From assembly GCA_041664345.1 (NCBI GenBank), contig JBAYKX010000015.1:1-64000 (forward strand): a stretch of 64,000 bases of DNA. The letters are read 5' to 3'. A program made the translations under genes and the position numbers. This document shows positions 52,462-61,289 of this stretch, in pieces. The stretch is from GWE2-40-63 sp041664345 (GTDB taxonomy: Bacteria; Bacteroidota; Bacteroidia; Bacteroidales; SZUA-534). Under the pieces are notes generated by a model. The model was not told the origin of the DNA, made no database searches, and saw nothing but the letters and a program-made list of their open reading frames with translations. Position 1 is the stretch's first letter, and each line of letters starts with the position of its first letter.

Positions 52462-53496
52462 ATGTATCAATTAATAATCCGCCCCATTTTTTTCATGTTA
52501 ACCCCTGAAAATGCTCATAAATTGGTATTTATGGCGTTAAAGTTGGCGCAGTTTTTCCGCTTAGGTTCCTTAATTAGAATGTTCTATAGCCCAAATAATT
52601 CACATTTGGAAACAACTGTTTGTGGAATCCATTTCCCTAATAAAATTGGAATTGCGGCTGGACTGGATAAGAATGCCGAAGTATTTCAAATGTTAGGTAA
52701 TTTTGGTTTTGGACATGTTGAAATAGGTACAGTTACCCCACTGGCCCAACCCGGAAACCCTAAACCGAGGTTATTTCGACTGCCAGCCGATAAAGCACTG
52801 ATAAACCGTATGGGATTTAATAATGAAGGTCTTGAGAAGGTTATAAGGAAGCTTAAAAAGAGAGATAAAAGCTTAATTGTAGGCGGAAATATCGGCAAAA
52901 ACACAGCCACTCCTAATGAATCAGCATTGGATGATTATATTAACTGTTTTTTAGGACTCTATGAATTTGTGGATTACATAGTAGTAAATGTAAGTTGTCC
53001 AAATATTAGTAATTTGCATAAGCTACAGGATCAAGTCGAATTGGAGAAAATACTTGGAACAATTAACCGGCTTAGAAAAGAAAGAACCCATTACAAACCA
53101 ATTTTCTTAAAAATATCACCCGATTTGAATTGGAAACAGGTGGATGAAACATTGGAAGTTGTTTTACGCAATAAAATTGATGGAATTATTGCAAGTAATA
53201 CCACAATTTTACGCGATGGATTAGTTACTCCACCGGAATTAGTAAAATCGTTTGCAAATGGTGGACTGAGTGGGCAACCAGTTAGGGAACGATCGACGGA
53301 ACTCATACGATATATAACCCATAAAACCGACGGTAAGCTGCCAATTATAGGAGTTGGAGGCATATTTGAACCAAAGGATGCTATTGAAAAGTTAAATGCA
53401 GGTGCTTCGCTAGTCCAAGTTTATACGGGTTTTATTTATGAAGGGCCTGGCATGGCAAGAAAAATCAATAAAACATTATCGGGTTTACAAAAGTAA
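52462..53496 (+). CDS. pyrD: Quinone-dependent dihydroorotate dehydrogenase
   Basis: A 344-residue class 2 dihydroorotate dehydrogenase, membrane-associated and quinone-linked. The N-terminal ENAHKLVF helix, typical of class 2, is followed by FPNKIGIAAGLDKNAEVF, GFGHVEIGTVTP, the NVSCPN substrate-binding loop around residue 175, KISPDLNW and the late GVGGIFEPKDAIEKL phosphate loop. It oxidises dihydroorotate in pyrimidine synthesis and feeds electrons to menaquinone. Confidence 0.96.
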   Translation: MYQLIIRPIFFMLTPENAHKLVFMALKLAQFFRLGSLIRMFYSPNNSHLETTVCGIHFPNKIGIAAGLDKNAEVFQMLGNFGFGHVEIGTVTPLAQPGNPKPRLFRLPADKALINRMGFNNEGLEKVIRKLKKRDKSLIVGGNIGKNTATPNESALDDYINCFLGLYEFVDYIVVNVSCPNISNLHKLQDQVELEKILGTINRLRKERTHYKPIFLKISPDLNWKQVDETLEVVLRNKIDGIIASNTTILRDGLVTPPELVKSFANGGLSGQPVRERSTELIRYITHKTDGKLPIIGVGGIFEPKDAIEKLNAGASLVQVYTGFIYEGPGMARKINKTLSGLQK

Positions 53497-53529
53497 AATA
53501 GTGCTTTGTGTTCTGTGAAAAAAAGAAAG

Positions 53530-53543
53530 TTTACAAATGTAAA
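53530..53543. promoter_or_regulatory. Distant copy of the regulator's operator-like palindrome
   Basis: TTTACAAATGTAAA contains TTACAAATGTAA, the exact reverse complement of the 12-mer at 51770-51781. It lies about 40 bases after the pyrD stop. A further perfect 10-base inverted repeat (TAATCTATTT/AAATAGATTA) is at 53585-53611. The target of this site is unclear. Confidence 0.45.
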
Positions 53544-53764
53544 TTCATGAATTTTACTTTGAATTTCTTATTTTATACTTTTGTTAATCTATTTCTTTAT
53601 GAAATAGATTACTTTCAATGCTTTTTAAGGCAAAATTCCGGGCAGCAATCAATAAAAGTATATTTATTCTATTCTCAGAAAGTAAATATTTAATTAATTA
53701 TTTGATATATAGTTACTTGTATTGATATTTTTATGTTTGTATTTATTCCAAACCAGAAAACTTT

Positions 53765-54325
53765 TTGACCAAAGTGGGTATTGGAGGTAAAAAACTGTGG
53801 GAGCGGAGCTATTCAAAAGGAGCCATGGTTTATGGAGTGGCCATTCAACCCGATAATGTCGCCTTTATTGCCGCAGAGAACTGGATTTTTGCCATCGACG
53901 AAAATGGCTACCTGCTTTGGGACAAATCGTTAGCCGAAAACCAGATAGCCACTGCCGTAGGGTTAAACAACATGGGACAAATTGTATTTTCAGGCATTCA
54001 GAACGAAAACGGTTTTGCCATAGCATTCGATGCCTTAGGAAACAAAGCCTGGGAAGCCGTTTTTGAAAGGAAGAAACTAACCGGCATCAAAAGAATCATT
54101 CCCCTAGCCGATTTAAGCGTTGTGTGCGGCGGAACTACGTTGGACGGCAAAGTAATACTTACCAAAATTGACAATACCGGAAAAGTAGCTGGGAACAAAG
54201 AATTCACGTTACCCAATGGTCTTTCATTGAATGGCATGACACCTCTGGGCGGAAATTTCGTGGGCGTAAGCGTTACCGCTTTGGGCGAAAAAACCGATGT
54301 GCTGGTTTTCAAGTTTAGTTTTTAA
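53765..54325 (+). pseudogene. C-terminal fragment of a beta-propeller-like protein
   Basis: About 186 codons from a TTG at 53765, with no signal peptide or start context, encode WD/PQQ-like strand repeats: GGKKLWERSYSKG, ENGYLLWDKSLAEN, ALGNKAWEAVFERK, and ends VLVFKFSF. The pattern of repeated IVFSGIQNENGF-type strands suits a beta-propeller. Codons look GC-richer than the AT-rich surroundings. The open frame in this phase begins without an ATG, so this is probably the 3' end of a longer gene, cut away by DNA loss. An IS1595-type element remnant follows directly. Confidence 0.6.
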
Positions 54326-54476
54326 GGGGAGTCGATAAATACATATTTATATTATCTTTGAACCAAATAAAATCAAAGATTATATGAATTTATTTCAAGG
54401 ATAAGACTTCTTAGAGTTTGCTGAACGCTTTAAAACCGACGAAAACTGCATGGAATACCTAGCCCTTGACTTCTAA
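54326..54476 (+). mobile_element. IS1595-type transposase remnant with left end
   Basis: A short end GGGGAGTCGATAAATACATA (54326-54345) precedes a promoter-like TATCTTTG and a decayed start of a transposase at ATG 54384: MNLFQG, TAA, then DFLEFAERFKTDENCMEYLA, ending in TAA 54474-54476. QGxDFLEFAERFxTDEDCxxYLA is the N-terminal block of IS1595-type transposases in Bacteroidota. Everything after 54476 is missing. It adjoins the propeller fragment. Confidence 0.7.
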
Positions 54477-54586
54477 AGTTTTTAATATTAAATTGTTGAC
54501 ATTGTGATCTTTATGGGTTTCCTTAGAGATACTAATTAATATAAACCATGTTTATAGCTATCGTTATAACACATAAATTAAAGTAT

Positions 54587-55621
54587 ATGAATGAACTGGT
54601 AAAACTAATTGAAGAGTATAAAAAATCTCCGGAAATTTTCCAAGCTGGAAGATATTGGAAATCATACGAAGATAAGATAATTAGAGATATTGAAAAGACG
54701 GATATTAACGAATTGAGAAGTGGTAAACATCCAATTTTTGCAACTTTTGGATTCGGAGAATCTGTTTATTACTATCACCCAAATCAGGTTTTTTATCGAA
54801 AACTAATTTTAAAAATTATCAGGAGATTTTTTATCACTAATAAACAGACATTGCCATATTCTCTTAGCTTAACAGATATTAGAGAAATGGCTTATAACCA
54901 TTGCATTCTTCAAGGTGAATTGGCAAATATTAAACCCATTTCCGAAATTGAGGTAAGTACATTTGGTAAACCACAAGATTTGTTCAAAATAAAGGGAAAA
55001 CAATACACAATGGCATTTCTAACTTATTATATAAGATTGTGTTATGTTCAAAGACATTTAAAGCTGAAAGGAAATGAAATAATAGTAGAATTGGGATCAG
55101 GTTCTGGCCATCAAGTTGAAATATTAAAAAAAGTGTTTCCTGATTTAACAATATTATGTTTTGATTTACCTTATGCACTTTATTTGTGTTCTGAGTATCT
55201 CCAGAGGGCTTTAGGAGATGAATCCATAATTAAACCTTCAAGAGCAATTAACATAAGAGATATGGTAAATATTGAAAAGGGAAAAGTACATATGTTTGGT
55301 AACTGGCAATTTCCAATACTTAAGAATTTTAAATTTGATCTATTTTGGAATGCTGCAAGTTTTGGCGAAATGGAGCCAAATATTGTGAAAAACTATTTAA
55401 AATATATTTTAGAGGGATGTCAAGCCATATATCTTTTACAAGCAAGGCATGGAAAAGAAAGTAGTAAAAATACAGGTGTTGTTACTCCTATTAGTTTTGA
55501 CGATTATGTTTTAATGTTAAATGGTTTCAAATTGATAAGTGAAGCTGACGCATTTCAGGCCAATAGAAGATTAGCTGAAAGTGGAGGGTATTTTCATGCA
55601 GTTTGGAGAAAGGAAGTATAA
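54587..55621 (+). CDS. Putative sugar O-methyltransferase
   Basis: About 345 residues; I chose ATG 54587 (MNELVKL) because the family starts there, although the frame opens at 54548. It is a SAM-dependent methyltransferase: motif I VELGSGSGHQVEIL, then LCFDLPYALYL, and WNAASFGEMEPNIV with a conserved ending AESGGYFHAVWR. It resembles putative sugar O-methyltransferases of polysaccharide clusters, but no such cluster is nearby; it is in an accessory island next to insertion remnants. Acceptor unknown. Confidence 0.8.
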   Translation: MNELVKLIEEYKKSPEIFQAGRYWKSYEDKIIRDIEKTDINELRSGKHPIFATFGFGESVYYYHPNQVFYRKLILKIIRRFFITNKQTLPYSLSLTDIREMAYNHCILQGELANIKPISEIEVSTFGKPQDLFKIKGKQYTMAFLTYYIRLCYVQRHLKLKGNEIIVELGSGSGHQVEILKKVFPDLTILCFDLPYALYLCSEYLQRALGDESIIKPSRAINIRDMVNIEKGKVHMFGNWQFPILKNFKFDLFWNAASFGEMEPNIVKNYLKYILEGCQAIYLLQARHGKESSKNTGVVTPISFDDYVLMLNGFKLISEADAFQANRRLAESGGYFHAVWRKEV

Positions 55622-55794
55622 AATTATGTGTTATGCCCTAGGTGTAAAATATTGGGGATTACATACATATGGAAGTTTTCATTCAGGCATTAATTATTAT
55701 GTATCTGGATAGGTAAGTAGGTAGCAATCCCCAATGATTTAATACCGCCAACCTTATTATTATAAAGTGGATTTTCATAAATTAATTTTTATTC

Positions 55795-56940
55795 TTATAA
55801 TCCTAAAGCAACCAGAACATTTTTCATTCCTGAAATATTGGTAAAAACAATAACAGGATAAGCAATGGAATTAGAAACAGCTTCTTTAAAACATACTCCA
55901 ATACCTTTGTATTGATTAATTGGATGAAAGAAGGATTGGTAACCTGAAAATAGATCACTATTATAACTAAGAACTTCTTTAATTGTAGAAGCATTCCAAC
56001 TAATTGGGCCATTATCTAATAGATCTTTTGCTAAACCAAAAACAACATTTAATTTTTGTGTTCCTCTGTTAGTATAATAACAGGCAACAATTCCGACTCC
56101 TTCATAATTAATAAATGATAAATAAGGTGGTGCTGAATAATTACTACTTAAACCTTCAAAAGAAGTAATTCCTTGGTTCTGCCATGTTACACAATTATCT
56201 TCGCTTTTGAATTGATAGTAATAGAAATAATTATTAATTTTAGTGTCATATCTTACTAATAAAAGAAAACATCCACCACCTAAATTAACCATTGATGATT
56301 CAGTAAGTACAAGATTTGTGTTATGTGGTGGATTTGGGTTAATATCAATTACTGAAGAAAATGATGTTCCGCCGTTAATAGATTTATAAAGATACAGTTT
56401 GTAGGTACTTCCGCTTCCTGCATACCATGTTTGGTAGAGTACATCATTTCCAGCATCAATTATCTGACCATACGGACTATACCAGTTTTGTGACATGGTT
56501 GATAATACTGATCCGGCATTCCAAGTTTGTCCATCATTTATGCTATATAAATAATTCATTGACAGCCATTGGGTAGGTATAGGAGGTTTTTGATTTGGAT
56601 GTCCTGGAAAATATCTAGCATAAAAGATGAACAATTTGCCTGTGTTGTCATATCCTCCTCCTAGGTTACGTAAATCTACATTAGCTTCTGACACTACTAC
56701 TGATTCTGGATAGCTCCAAGTTGATCCACCATCTGTACTGTATCTGAGATAGATTATTCCATAATCATTTGAGCCAACATGTGAATTTCCTCCCCTATAA
56801 AATATAACAGAATAACCATTTGTTGGATTTACGGATATTAAACCGAAATGTTCATATTGTTTAACTCCATTTGTAAGAATGGTTGTTTCTTGTACAGTAC
56901 TTCCAAGTGGCCAGTAATTTTCAGGTGTAAGATCTGCCAT
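55795..56940 (-). CDS. BNR-repeat (sialidase-like) protein without signal peptide
   Basis: A 381-residue beta-propeller-like protein with BNR/Asp-box repeats (YSTDGGSTW, SINDGQTW, SINGGTSF, SEDNCVTW) and repeated YDNTGKLFIFYARY-type strands. It starts MADLTPENYWPLGSTV with no signal peptide, which is odd for sialidase-like proteins, which are normally exported. The arginine triad of true sialidases is not evident. A tandem, broken paralogue lies 41 bases upstream. It could be a substrate of another export route, a phage tail-associated protein, or cytosolic. Composition is AT-rich and the island is accessory. Confidence 0.75.
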   Translation of the reverse strand: MADLTPENYWPLGSTVQETTILTNGVKQYEHFGLISVNPTNGYSVIFYRGGNSHVGSNDYGIIYLRYSTDGGSTWSYPESVVVSEANVDLRNLGGGYDNTGKLFIFYARYFPGHPNQKPPIPTQWLSMNYLYSINDGQTWNAGSVLSTMSQNWYSPYGQIIDAGNDVLYQTWYAGSGSTYKLYLYKSINGGTSFSSVIDINPNPPHNTNLVLTESSMVNLGGGCFLLLVRYDTKINNYFYYYQFKSEDNCVTWQNQGITSFEGLSSNYSAPPYLSFINYEGVGIVACYYTNRGTQKLNVVFGLAKDLLDNGPISWNASTIKEVLSYNSDLFSGYQSFFHPINQYKGIGVCFKEAVSNSIAYPVIVFTNISGMKNVLVALGL

Positions 56941-56981
56941 ATTATTATTAGTTTATGTTTTTATTATTAATTTAATAAATA

Positions 56982-57904
56982 TTACGGCATTAATGTATTT
57001 AGAATATTAACCATATCAGATTCGGGTGTGAAAACAATTTTAGGGTACGAATAAGAACTGCTACATTCAAAACAACAACCGATTCCTTTAAATTGGTTGA
57101 TTGGGTGATAGAAACTTTGATACCCGGAACGGGTATAACCAGAGGGATAATTTTGTATGTTTATTATGCCTGATAACCACTTGCTTGAATCAGTCAGCAA
57201 GTCTTTTGCTAATCCAAAAATTACGTTCAACTGAGGAGGAGTAGTATCTCTTCGCGTATAGTAACAAGCAACTATTCCGACACCCTGATAATTAATAAAA
57301 GAAAGCCATGGTGGAGCCTCATTATTTGCTGAACCGGTTGTGAAATTTGTTGAACCTATATCATGCCAATTGGAGTCTATACTTGGATCAAATACAAATT
57401 GTCTGAAAGTCGTACCATCATTTATACGTGTTAAAACAAGGAAACAACCACCACCAAGATTAACCATACTCGGTTCCGTATATTGTTGAGTACCTGACCA
57501 AATTTGTTCATTGGCAAATCCGCTATCGGTTAATTTATACAGATTAATTCTGTATGGATTAGCATCACCAGTTTTTAATTCATGCCATGGCTGATATAGA
57601 ATACAAACAAATTTCCACTATTATCAAAACCACCACCCAGATTTCGTAAATCATAAGTGGCGTCAACAATTATTTCAATTTCATTACCCCATATTGCCCC
57701 ACCATTTGTGCTTTTCCTGATATAAATTGTTCCTTTACCTGATGAATATGAACTACTTTTTCGATATAATAAAACCATTGTCCCATCAATTGGATTTACA
57801 GAAATCAACCCAAAGTGCCTGTAATAGGAAGTTGTAGATAAATTAGTAATAGTTTTTTGAATGGTGCTCCCGAGAGGCCAATAATTTGCAGGTGTAATAG
57901 CCAT
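56982..57904 (-). pseudogene. Tandem BNR-repeat paralogue broken by an out-of-frame deletion
   Basis: From ATG 57904 (MAITPANYWPLGSTIQ) the frame follows the downstream copy for 100 residues to GNLFVFY, then shifts and stops. The rest continues in another frame: LYQPWHELKTGDANPYRINLYK and on to EPSMVNLGGG and the normal end at 56982. Compared with the intact copy, about 55 codons between FIFYARY and DVLYQTW are missing, with the junction near 57590-57612. The deletion is out of frame, so the protein is lost unless a frame change rescues it. Confidence 0.85.
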
Positions 57905-58082
57905 AGTTATATGTTTTTAAAGATTAATGAAAAGTTACTACAAAAAAGTATGGAACACAAATACTTTTCAACTTTTTATTGGCTCTATGTTGAATATAGT
58001 GGGTAATTAAATTTCAGTTTGCTACAGGTGAAGTAAATCATATTTATAAAATTCTTAACTAAAAAGAAAAGCAAGAAAAAAT

Positions 58083-58353
58083 ATGGATTTGTCGAAATAT
58101 CAGCCCAACAGAGAATTTTTACTTTATAAAACCGATAAGGGCGATATAAAAGTAGGTGTTCTGCTGCAAAACGAAACTATTTGGTTGCCTCAAAACAAAA
58201 TAGCTGAACTTTTTGAGGTTCAACGTCCTGCCATTACCAAACACCTGAACAATATTTTTGAAAGTGGGGAACTGGACGAAAAAGTGGTTGTTTCCATTTT
58301 GGAAATAACCACTCAACACGTTGCAATTGCTGATAAAACGCAAACAAAACCCA
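58083..58353 (+). pseudogene. RhuM-family N-terminal fragment
   Basis: The first 85-90 codons encode a typical RhuM (virulence-associated, Fic/DOC-linked type) start: NREFLLYKTDKGDIKVGVLLQNETIWLPQNKIAELF, then VQRPAITKHLNNIFESGELDEKVVVSILE. RhuM proteins have over 300 residues, and this one is cut after TKPI, where a 37-base IS1595-type end starts at 58354. The ORF continues to 58490 only by chance through the response regulator's 3' end. Confidence 0.8.
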
Positions 58354-58390
58354 TCATTACTTTTGTATCATGTATTTATCTAATTACCTC
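58354..58390. mobile_element. Solo IS1595-type end
   Basis: A 37-base stretch ending TATGTATTTATCTAATTACCTCT is shared at 32 of 37 positions with 62828-62864, and its core is shared, inverted, with the left end at 54326-54345. It lies between the RhuM fragment and the response-regulator stop and is probably the scar of an insertion with flank loss. Confidence 0.6.
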
Positions 58391-58401
58391 TGACTTAAAC
58401 C

Positions 58402-59094
58402 CTAATCCTCTTTCAAAATATACCCGCTGCCGTGCACATTTACAATCTCCAGGTTGGGATCGTGTTTTAGGTATTTTCGCAGTTTGGTAATGTACACATC
58501 CATGCTGCGGCCAGTAAAATAGCCTTGCTCACCCCATATTTTTTCCAAGGTGAGGTTGCGGTCCAGCACTTTGTTTTTGCTTTGCGCAAAAAAGAGCAGC
58601 AACTCGGCTTCTTTAGGGGAGAGTTTTACATTGGGAACGCCAGCAATATGCAAGTTTCTTTTTTTATAATCGAACTGGAATTTGCCCAATTCAATCAGGT
58701 CGGGAATGTCTTCCAAAACAGGACCTTGATTCCGTTTTAAGATAGCCTTAATTTTATAGATGAGTACGTCGGAATCAAAAGGTTTGGTCACATAATCGTC
58801 GGCGCCCACCGCAAAGCCTTTAATAACGTCTTCTTTCAAGGTTTTGGCTGTGAGGAAAATAATGGGCAGGTTGGGTTTTGTTTTCTTTATCTCGGCACCA
58901 ATGGTAAAGCCATCCACATGAGGAAGCATTACATCTAAAATGCATAAATCATAAGGATTCCGATGAAACGCAACCATGGCGGCTCGGCCATCGGTTATCA
59001 AAGTCACTTCATAATCATTCATCTCAAGGTACGATTTCATTACCGAACCGAAATTCAAATCGTCCTCAACTAAAAATATCCTGTTCTTTCTCAT
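58402..59094 (-). CDS. rprY: OmpR-type response regulator, RprY-like
   Basis: A 230-residue response regulator. The receiver domain has acidic DD at 11-12, phospho-acceptor Asp54 in LCILDVMLPH, Thr82 and Lys104 in YVTKPF; the C-terminal winged helix has SPKEAELLLFFAQ and WGEQGYFTGRSMDVYITKLRKYL. It fits the RprX/RprY pair known from Bacteroides. The kinase gene is just upstream (21 bases), so one operon. Its 3' end abuts insertion debris. Confidence 0.92.
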   Translation of the reverse strand: MRKNRIFLVEDDLNFGSVMKSYLEMNDYEVTLITDGRAAMVAFHRNPYDLCILDVMLPHVDGFTIGAEIKKTKPNLPIIFLTAKTLKEDVIKGFAVGADDYVTKPFDSDVLIYKIKAILKRNQGPVLEDIPDLIELGKFQFDYKKRNLHIAGVPNVKLSPKEAELLLFFAQSKNKVLDRNLTLEKIWGEQGYFTGRSMDVYITKLRKYLKHDPNLEIVNVHGSGYILKED

Positions 59095-59115
59095 GATATA
59101 ATGTTTTGTTTTTAT

Positions 59116-60750
59116 CTACCCAATTTTAAGCGGAATCCGTATCTCAAACGTACTTCCTTTTCCTTTCTGGCTAATTACATGAACATCGCCCTTAAACTGC
59201 ATTGTAATGGCTTTTACATAACTCAGCCCCAGCCCAAAACCTTTCACATTGTGCACATCGCCAGTAGGTACCCGATAAAATTTTTCAAATATTTTTTCCT
59301 GAGTATCTTTATCCATCCCAATCCCTTTATCGCTAATGGCAATCACAAGGTTATCCTGTTGATTATAAGTGGTCAAAGTTATTTCGGGTGGTGCATCCAA
59401 AGAATATTTATTGGCATTGTCGAGCAAGTTGAAGATAACATTCACCAGATGGGTTTCATCGGCTTTTATGCGGTCGTTTTCGGCTTTCAGTTCCATTTCC
59501 AGTGTTCCCCCTTTTTGCTCCACCTGAAGGCTGATGTTTTTAACAGCCTGACGAATCAATGGGTGCACATCGGTTTCAACCATGTTCAGGTTGAAATCCT
59601 TTTTGTCGATAAGGGCCATTTTCAGTACACTTTCCACCTGCCGGTTCATGCGGCGGTTTTCCTCCTTTATTATTTCCGTAAAACGTCGCACTTTATCGGC
59701 ATCGGTAATAATATTTGGATTATTGATGGAATCGGCCGCCAGCGAAATGGTGGCTATGGGTGTCTTGAATTCATGAGTCATGTTGTTTATGAAGTCGGTT
59801 TTTACCTCCGACGTTTTTTTCTGGTTGTAAATAATCCGTAGCGTATAGTAAAAGGTAAACAAAATAATGAGTGTGAATAGGAGCGAACCCGAAAATGGGT
59901 ATATAATCGATTGGATTAAGTAATTACTCTTTTCAGGAAAATAAAGCAATAACTGATCACTTTGCATCAAAATATCATTCGGGAAAAGGGTTGTTTTGTA
60001 AGCTTGTGACACTTTGTTTTGGTTGAACCCATTGGTTTTCATTTTGTTGTAAAGCTTGCCCCTGAAATTGGAAATGCCATATTCATATTTTAATGATATT
60101 CCGGCATTTTTCAATTCATAATCGAGGGTGGGAGTTACCACCGAATTACTCAACCGCTCTTCAATAGGAATGTCTTTTATGGAGAATTCCAATATCATCT
60201 GTTGCATGACATCAGAAAACTGAGATTCCATTGGATTTTGATTCGACTCCCGTTCTGGCTTCGCAAAAGCCATCCTACTGCCTTGGCTGGGTTTTGATAC
60301 CGATGAATAGGTTTGGATGCGCTGGCTGGAATAGGCATCCTCAATAATGGTGTCAAAGCCATAAGTGATGGTCTCTATGCCGTTTTGTTCCGTTTTATTT
60401 ACTTTATGGTTGTTTTCCTTTTTTACCACCAAATCTTGGTTCGATTTATCTTGCCAAAAATCGTTGAATTCCAGGATCAAGGAATCGTTCATTCTATTTG
60501 AACCGCCCTGCATCATTTGCTGTTGAAGCTGCATTTGAGGCATTCCAGAAAACAGATACGACATGAAGAAAGCGTTTTGGTTGCGCTCAATGCGGTTGGC
60601 TGCTTTCGATAATGCCTGGTTCACTTGCTGGTCAAATTGCTGTTCCTTTACGGTAATGGCCTCGTGCATCCAATAAAGTTGAACGGCAATAATTCCCAAT
60701 AACGAAATGCCCATCAAAGCAATTATTCCCGTGAAACGCATTTTATTCAT
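59116..60750 (-). CDS. rprX: Sensor histidine kinase, RprX-like
   Basis: A 544-residue membrane histidine kinase. Two hydrophobic segments (residues 7-24 and around 285-305) bracket a 260-residue periplasmic sensor domain; then HisKA with THEFKTP (His about 325), N box NVIFNLLDNANKYS, and G boxes ISDKGIGMD and GFGLGLSYVKAI. It is complete. It phosphorylates the regulator encoded just downstream. Two 16-base palindromes lie upstream of its start. Confidence 0.93.
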   Translation of the reverse strand: MNKMRFTGIIALMGISLLGIIAVQLYWMHEAITVKEQQFDQQVNQALSKAANRIERNQNAFFMSYLFSGMPQMQLQQQMMQGGSNRMNDSLILEFNDFWQDKSNQDLVVKKENNHKVNKTEQNGIETITYGFDTIIEDAYSSQRIQTYSSVSKPSQGSRMAFAKPERESNQNPMESQFSDVMQQMILEFSIKDIPIEERLSNSVVTPTLDYELKNAGISLKYEYGISNFRGKLYNKMKTNGFNQNKVSQAYKTTLFPNDILMQSDQLLLYFPEKSNYLIQSIIYPFSGSLLFTLIILFTFYYTLRIIYNQKKTSEVKTDFINNMTHEFKTPIATISLAADSINNPNIITDADKVRRFTEIIKEENRRMNRQVESVLKMALIDKKDFNLNMVETDVHPLIRQAVKNISLQVEQKGGTLEMELKAENDRIKADETHLVNVIFNLLDNANKYSLDAPPEITLTTYNQQDNLVIAISDKGIGMDKDTQEKIFEKFYRVPTGDVHNVKGFGLGLSYVKAITMQFKGDVHVISQKGKGSTFEIRIPLKIG

Positions 60751-60763
60751 AAGTATCTTAAAT

Positions 60764-60832
60764 AAGTCATCGGATGACTAACCATATAATTTTATTAGAA
60801 GTGCTTTAATTATCAAGTCATCCGATGACTTG
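60764..60832. promoter_or_regulatory. Two AAGTCATCGGATGACTT palindromes
   Basis: AAGTCATCGGATGACT at 60764-60779 and CAAGTCATCCGATGACTTG at 60814-60832 are near-perfect palindromes, about 50 bases apart, located 14-82 bases upstream of the kinase start. They could be operators for the regulator or transcription factor, or a REP-like repeat or a terminator. Which applies cannot be told from this window. Confidence 0.55.
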
Positions 60833-60962
60833 AAAGCGAAATCTGTGTTTTAGCATTCATTTGCGGGTCAAATGTAGCTAAAAGAATGAATGCAGTAAAT
60901 TGATTTAACGAAACATTAACAGTATTTAACCTTCCATTAACCCCATGATAATCATTCGATAG

Positions 60963-60970
60963 TACATTTG
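60963..60970 (+). promoter_or_regulatory. Possible orphan promoter box
   Basis: TACATTTG matches TAnnTTTG on the plus strand. No gene starts within 300 bases except the LRR gene further on, but a terminator at 61119-61150 follows. No -33 element is visible. Confidence 0.3.
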
Positions 60971-61118
60971 CAAAGTCAAATTTAAGTTGATAAATAGAGT
61001 TGTTTATGCAAAACTTGGAAAAAGGAAAACAGAATTTACGGAATTGTTAACCGTTGCTCTGTTTCCCTTATCCATTCAGGCCTGAATTTTAAAATTGATT
61101 ATCCGCTAAATATTAAAG

Positions 61119-61150
61119 AGCCGCTAATAATATTGAAGCGGTTTTTTTTT
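61119..61150 (+). terminator. Terminator without an annotated gene upstream
   Basis: AGCCGCT (61119-61125) and AGCGGTT (61137-61143), with one G-T pair, form a stem closed by a short loop and followed by about eight T residues. No plus-strand gene ends here; an unannotated RNA of about 170 bases is possible. Confidence 0.55.
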
Positions 61151-61289
61151 ATTCTACACTCCCTATTCTCCATTAAAATTGGTTTTCCGCTTTCCACCTG
61201 TTTGGAAAGTGGTTTCCTTTTTTGTTTATTTGTGCCAGTAAAACAAGTTCTTAATAATTTCTTAAATGTCAATCTAAAAGTGATTTAAC

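Noticed and set aside
58354..58490. C-terminal part of the RhuM-like ORF
   Set aside because: This stretch is insertion-end sequence followed by the reverse of the response regulator's 3' end, so it is not part of a RhuM protein.
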